DNA from: Moesziomyces globuligerus
Taxonomy: Eukaryota; Basidiomycota; Ustilaginomycetes; Ustilaginales; Ustilaginaceae
NCBI GenBank assembly: GCA_030849465.1
Contig: JARVLF010000020.1
Span: 434,001-498,000 of the forward strand
Reading direction: 5' to 3'
DNA length: 64,000 nt
The notes below the pieces were generated by a model. That model did no database searches, had not been told where the DNA came from, and saw only the letters and a list, made by a program, of their open reading frames with translations. Made by a program: the position numbers and the translations under genes. Shown here piece after piece: positions 60,429 to 64,000 of this stretch. The stretch's first letter is position 1. Every line of letters starts with the position of its first letter.

Positions 60429-61016
60429 ATCATCCGTGCATATCTAAACTTTGTCTCGCGGTGTGCACCCCTAGCATATGGATGCGCCGCTGGAATCCTG
60501 ATTGCTTTGACATTGACTGCCCTCGGTTTCGACAGTGGATCTGTGAGCTTTGTCTGCGCGTCTGAGTTGACGACCACGCGTCTGTCATTGCAGGAATGAC
60601 ACGGCTGTGCTTGGTGCGGGAGTGCATCAAAGGAGCGTTCGAGAGAGCATTGACTACGAAACAGCATGCGTTCGGCAGGCAGGCGAGACGCGTGTCCAAA
60701 GTGGGCGCCGCATTTTGTGCAGTGCTGCTGCCTCTTTTTTTGTGGGAACCTTGTGCGCGCTCACGCAGCTCAGACCAACACTTTGCGTCTCGCGCACAAA
60801 CCTCCTAACGCGCTCCACTCACGCTCCAACCACCGACCTCTTCTTGCCTTGCCCCGCCATCAAGCCACACCAATCAGCTCCGACCAGCATCCACTTCCGA
60901 GACAGAAGCATTCAGCATGCTTCTCGGCGCTGGCCTTCCCTGAGCATCGCCTATCGTCACGCCCTCGACGCCAGAACACGGTGGTGAGCCTCCACCGACA
61001 CAGCAACCAGCCAACG
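60429..61016. promoter_or_regulatory. Intergenic region upstream of dynactin p150
   Basis: Both neighbours are on the plus strand. Carries the Rieske 3' end and the dynactin promoter and leader. A 70-codon ATG frame at 60596-60808 has no homology and is treated as chance. No RNA gene was seen. Confidence 0.5.
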
Positions 61017-64000
61017 ATGGCGGCACCACGGACGCCCAGCGCGGCGGCGCCGCCCATCCATCTGCACTCGCGCGTCAAGGTATCCAACCTCGGCCACGGC
61101 GAGGTGCTCTTCGTCGGCCAGACGTCCTTCGCAGCCGGCGTTTGGGTCGGCATCGAGCTCGACGATCCCAACGGCAAGAACAACGGCTCCGTCCAGGGCA
61201 AGCGCTACTTCGAGTGCGAGGATGGCTACGGCGTCTTTGTGCGGTCTAGCCAGGTCCATGTGCTCTCGCCCGAGGAAGAGATGCACAGCGTCGACGACGA
61301 GCCCGTGCGCACACCTGCTCCGGCACCGCGTGCGACACGTCCCGCAGCTGCTGCCACGCCCGCTGCGACATCGGCAGCGCGTCTTAGCCCTCGGAAGAGC
61401 ACCGCCGTCACACCGGCCAGGCCTGCAGCAGCGCGTGCTAGTCTAGCGCCAGCAGCTACTCCAGCATCAGTCGCAAGGAGGACAAGTGCCGTTAGCACCG
61501 CCAGTGCATCTTCTTCGGCGTCGTCTTCCAGGCCACCCACCGCTGCCGGTGTCGCAGGTCGCATTGGTTCTCCCGTCAAGAGCGCCGCGGGCGTGCGTTC
61601 ACCCGTCAAGCCGTCGAGCATCGACCCGCGATCTGGCCGCGCGTCGGTCTCGTCGAGCTCGACGCGCTCGGCAGCTACCAGCGCACTCACGAGCCGCACT
61701 GGATCCCCAAGCACACCGGCCGCAGCCGCACGCACCGTCCGGCCTTCGATCGGTGCTTCTTCCACCACACCGGCCGCCCGCACCAGTGCTGCCCTAGCGC
61801 GCACAACGACAACCTCCCGCACACCAGCCGCTTCGGCATCCTCCACCACCGCCAAGCCACAGACGCCCTCAGCTGCGAGAGCTGGGCTCCGTCCCGTACC
61901 CACCAGCCGCCCGTCGATGCTGGCCACTGGTGCTCGTACCGCTACCTCGAGCCCGAGCGTGACGCCCGCCTCGCGAGCTGCAGCAGCTCGCGCTGCAACC
62001 GCTTCGGCACCCATCTCGCGCACAGGCAGCGCAGCCGGCTCGGCTTCTCGTACCGGCAGCGCGCTCGGCCCTTCCCGTCTCGGGCCCAGGAGCTCGGCGG
62101 GAAGCGCCGTCAGCTCGGGCCGGACAAGTGCATCTCAACGCCTGCTCGATCACGAAGAAGCCGCTCTTTACGACGATGACCTCGAAGACGACGATGCGCA
62201 AGACGTCCTTGGTGCCGAGCCGCCGCTTGACGACGTTTTGGACGCAGACGAGGCTGATGAAACCATCTCGGCTGCAGAACCGACGCAAGCCGCAGGCGCG
62301 GCCGCGGACACGACGCTGCGATCCACCAAGCTGCTCAACAAGTCGACGCGCGACTTTATGAGCCTGGTCGAGCCCTCGGCGTCGAGCTCGGCGCTGCGCT
62401 CGTCCGCCGAGTTCGGCGCGCTGCAGAAGGAGGTCGAGGAGCTGCGCGCCAAGGTACGCGTGCTTGAGAAGAAGCGCGACGACGAGCGCAGCCGCATCAG
62501 CGAGCTCGAAAAGATCAAGGACGAGGCCGAGCTCTCGATCGCCGCGCTCCCCAAGCTCAACGCCAAGCTGCACGATCTGCAGGCCGAGCTCAAGGACCAG
62601 CGCAAGCTCGAAAAGGATTGGAGCGTGGAGAAGGACGACTTTGAGCGTCAGATTGCTAGGCTCAACGATGAGCTCGAGTCGCTCACGCTGGATCGGGAAA
62701 TGGCCGAGGAGAAGGCTGAGACGGCCGCCCTCGAGGCGCAAGAGCATCTGCTCTCGCTCGAGACGGCCAACGCCAAGATCGCGGCCATGGAGAAGGATCT
62801 CAATCCGCATCTGCTCAGGCGCCGCGAAGAGACGGCCGAGCCAGGAGAGGGAGGAGCTGCGGACCAGGAGGAAGACCACGCCGAGTACTCGGCTGCGGCG
62901 GAGCTGCTGCAGCGCGAGAACGACCAGCTGCGTCGCGTGCTGCGCGACCTGCGCGACCGCTCGAACGAGATCGAGGGCGAGCAGCGCCGCAAGATCGTCG
63001 AGCTCGAGCGCGAGAACGCGGAGCTGATCGAGCTCAACTCGACCAACGACTCGCTGCTGCCCGAGCTGGAGAATGCCGAGTCGATGATCGAGGATCTGAA
63101 GCTGCAGCTCGACGATGCGCTCGGCGCGCAGGATCTGGTGGAGCAGCTGACCGAGCGCAACCTGCAGCTGAGCGACGTGGTCAAGAAGCTGCGCGACGAG
63201 ATTGTCGAGCACGAGACCATCGCCGAGATCAACAACGAGCTCGAGGAGCAGCATACGATCAACGAAAAGGAGCTGCGCGAGGAGGTGGATCTGTGCGAGT
63301 CGCGCATCCGCGAGCTGCACGCGCGCAACGAGGCGCTCGAGAACAACGCCGCCGACTACCAGAACACCTTTGGCCAGTTCCGCGAGCTCGTCTCCAACCT
63401 CCAGGCCGAGCTCGAGGCGGCCAAGGCCGAACAGGCCGAGTACGGTGGCGCAGCCGGAGCGGGTCGCAAGGAGTTGGCCGATCAGGCGATGCTCAACCTC
63501 AACCTCAAGCTGCAGTCGAGCGCGCTCAAGAGCCAGGCCAAGACGATCGATCTCGAGCTCGGACGGCTGGCGGCGTCGCAGGCCACGTCGCACCTCGAGA
63601 TGGTGCGGTCGTACTTGCCCGCGGCGTACTTTGAGGCGGATCAGGATGCGGTCAACTGTCTGCTCTTCTTCCGACGCATGGCGGTCAAGAGCGACCTCAT
63701 CAAGTCGATCGTCGAGACGAACCACGACATCCAGGAGAGTCTGTCCGGCATCGTGCCCGAGGTCATGGTCAGCGTCTGCCAGATGCGCCACTCGATCGCG
63801 CACTTTAGCGCGCTCTCGCAGCAGATCGCGGCGGTGCTGCGGCTGGCGCCGAGCGAGGTCTTCCTGCGTGGCGGGCGCATGTATCGCGAGAACATGGCGA
63901 TCGAGCGTAAGGTCGACGCGTTCATCGCCGCGCTGCGGCGCGAGGAGCTCAAGGAGCACGAGTGCGGGCTCGAGTTCGGCCGATTCGTCAAGCAGTTTGA
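61017..64000 (+). CDS. NIP100: Dynactin large subunit p150Glued (5' part, cut by window end)
   Basis: The frame opens at the ATG at 61017 and stays open to the last base: 994 complete codons and no stop. Residues about 16-85 are a CAP-Gly domain (HSRVKVSNLGHGEVLFVG, then GKNNGSVQGKRYFEC at 53-67). The canonical GKNDG is GKNNG here, a conservative variant. A basic Ser/Ala/Thr/Pro-rich stretch of about 300 residues, suited to microtubule binding, is followed by an acidic patch (LYDDDLEDDDAQD). From about residue 460 a long coiled coil runs on (ALQKEVEELRAKVRVLEKKR and so on). Near the end, RSYLPAAYFEADQDAVNCLL begins the conserved p150 domain. It is the dynein-activating subunit that binds microtubule plus ends. 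The C terminus lies outside the window. Confidence 0.95.
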   Translation, partial: MAAPRTPSAAAPPIHLHSRVKVSNLGHGEVLFVGQTSFAAGVWVGIELDDPNGKNNGSVQGKRYFECEDGYGVFVRSSQVHVLSPEEEMHSVDDEPVRTPAPAPRATRPAAAATPAATSAARLSPRKSTAVTPARPAAARASLAPAATPASVARRTSAVSTASASSSASSSRPPTAAGVAGRIGSPVKSAAGVRSPVKPSSIDPRSGRASVSSSSTRSAATSALTSRTGSPSTPAAAARTVRPSIGASSTTPAARTSAALARTTTTSRTPAASASSTTAKPQTPSAARAGLRPVPTSRPSMLATGARTATSSPSVTPASRAAAARAATASAPISRTGSAAGSASRTGSALGPSRLGPRSSAGSAVSSGRTSASQRLLDHEEAALYDDDLEDDDAQDVLGAEPPLDDVLDADEADETISAAEPTQAAGAAADTTLRSTKLLNKSTRDFMSLVEPSASSSALRSSAEFGALQKEVEELRAKVRVLEKKRDDERSRISELEKIKDEAELSIAALPKLNAKLHDLQAELKDQRKLEKDWSVEKDDFERQIARLNDELESLTLDREMAEEKAETAALEAQEHLLSLETANAKIAAMEKDLNPHLLRRREETAEPGEGGAADQEEDHAEYSAAAELLQRENDQLRRVLRDLRDRSNEIEGEQRRKIVELERENAELIELNSTNDSLLPELENAESMIEDLKLQLDDALGAQDLVEQLTERNLQLSDVVKKLRDEIVEHETIAEINNELEEQHTINEKELREEVDLCESRIRELHARNEALENNAADYQNTFGQFRELVSNLQAELEAAKAEQAEYGGAAGAGRKELADQAMLNLNLKLQSSALKSQAKTIDLELGRLAASQATSHLEMVRSYLPAAYFEADQDAVNCLLFFRRMAVKSDLIKSIVETNHDIQESLSGIVPEVMVSVCQMRHSIAHFSALSQQIAAVLRLAPSEVFLRGGRMYRENMAIERKVDAFIAALRREELKEHECGLEFGRFVKQF

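Noticed and set aside
61869..63959. Minus-strand open frame of 696 codons opposite dynactin p150
   Set aside because: It is the antisense shadow of a GC-rich coiled-coil gene: Leu/Arg/Glu-rich, no homology, and the plus strand codes a clear p150Glued.

Overview
The window comes from a basidiomycete fungus, most likely a smut of the Ustilaginaceae (Ustilago, Sporisorium, Pseudozyma or a relative). The evidence is compact GC-rich nuclear DNA, long mostly intronless genes with C/G-biased third codon positions, short introns with GTAAGT-type donors, a free-standing 5S rRNA gene, and typical fungal orthologues. The species assignment is inference. I see no bacterial, viral or transposon-coded gene. 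I support 25 protein-coding genes and one RNA gene. Several long open frames begin with GTG or TTG; for those I placed the start at the first credible in-frame ATG.

Layout. 0-7.4 kb: TAF6 (-), gamma-tubulin (-, 4 exons), fibrillarin NOP1 (+, 2 exons). 7.4-16.3 kb: AVL9 (-), an Sfr1/Mei5-like recombination factor (+), a small secreted thaumatin-like protein (-), a gene-poor 2.4-kb stretch with a CAGG microsatellite, and a CENP-H-like kinetochore gene (+, 3 exons). 18-28 kb: PIP5-kinase MSS4 (+), a Rab7-like GTPase with a roughly 400-residue insertion (+), 6-phosphogluconolactonase (-), endosomal Na+/H+ exchanger (-). 28.7-39.2 kb: nucleoporin NIC96 (+), a manganese-type cation diffusion facilitator (+), mitochondrial threonyl-tRNA synthetase (-), YME2 (+). 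39.5-49.6 kb: a small hydrophilic protein (+, 2 exons), a JTB-family membrane protein (-, 3 exons), a divergent mitochondrial-carrier-like protein (+), 5S rRNA (+), VPS11 (+), a 76-residue membrane protein (+). 49.7-64 kb: a 747-residue protein of unknown function (-), a GPI-anchored serine-rich protein (-, 2 exons), pyridoxal-phosphate synthase PDX1 (-), Rieske iron-sulfur protein (+, 3 exons), and the 5' part of dynactin p150Glued (+), cut by the window end.

These genes are not an operon or a metabolic cluster. Most are housekeeping genes that happen to be neighbours. A loose trafficking theme recurs (AVL9, PIP5K, Rab7-like GTPase, endosomal exchanger, VPS11, dynactin, gamma-tubulin), but I infer no co-regulation. 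The least ordinary items are the Rab7-like GTPase split by a large disordered insert, the reduced six-cysteine thaumatin-like protein, the carrier-like protein interrupted by a long insert, the unknown 747-residue protein, and the Rieske gene with an extra leader exon.
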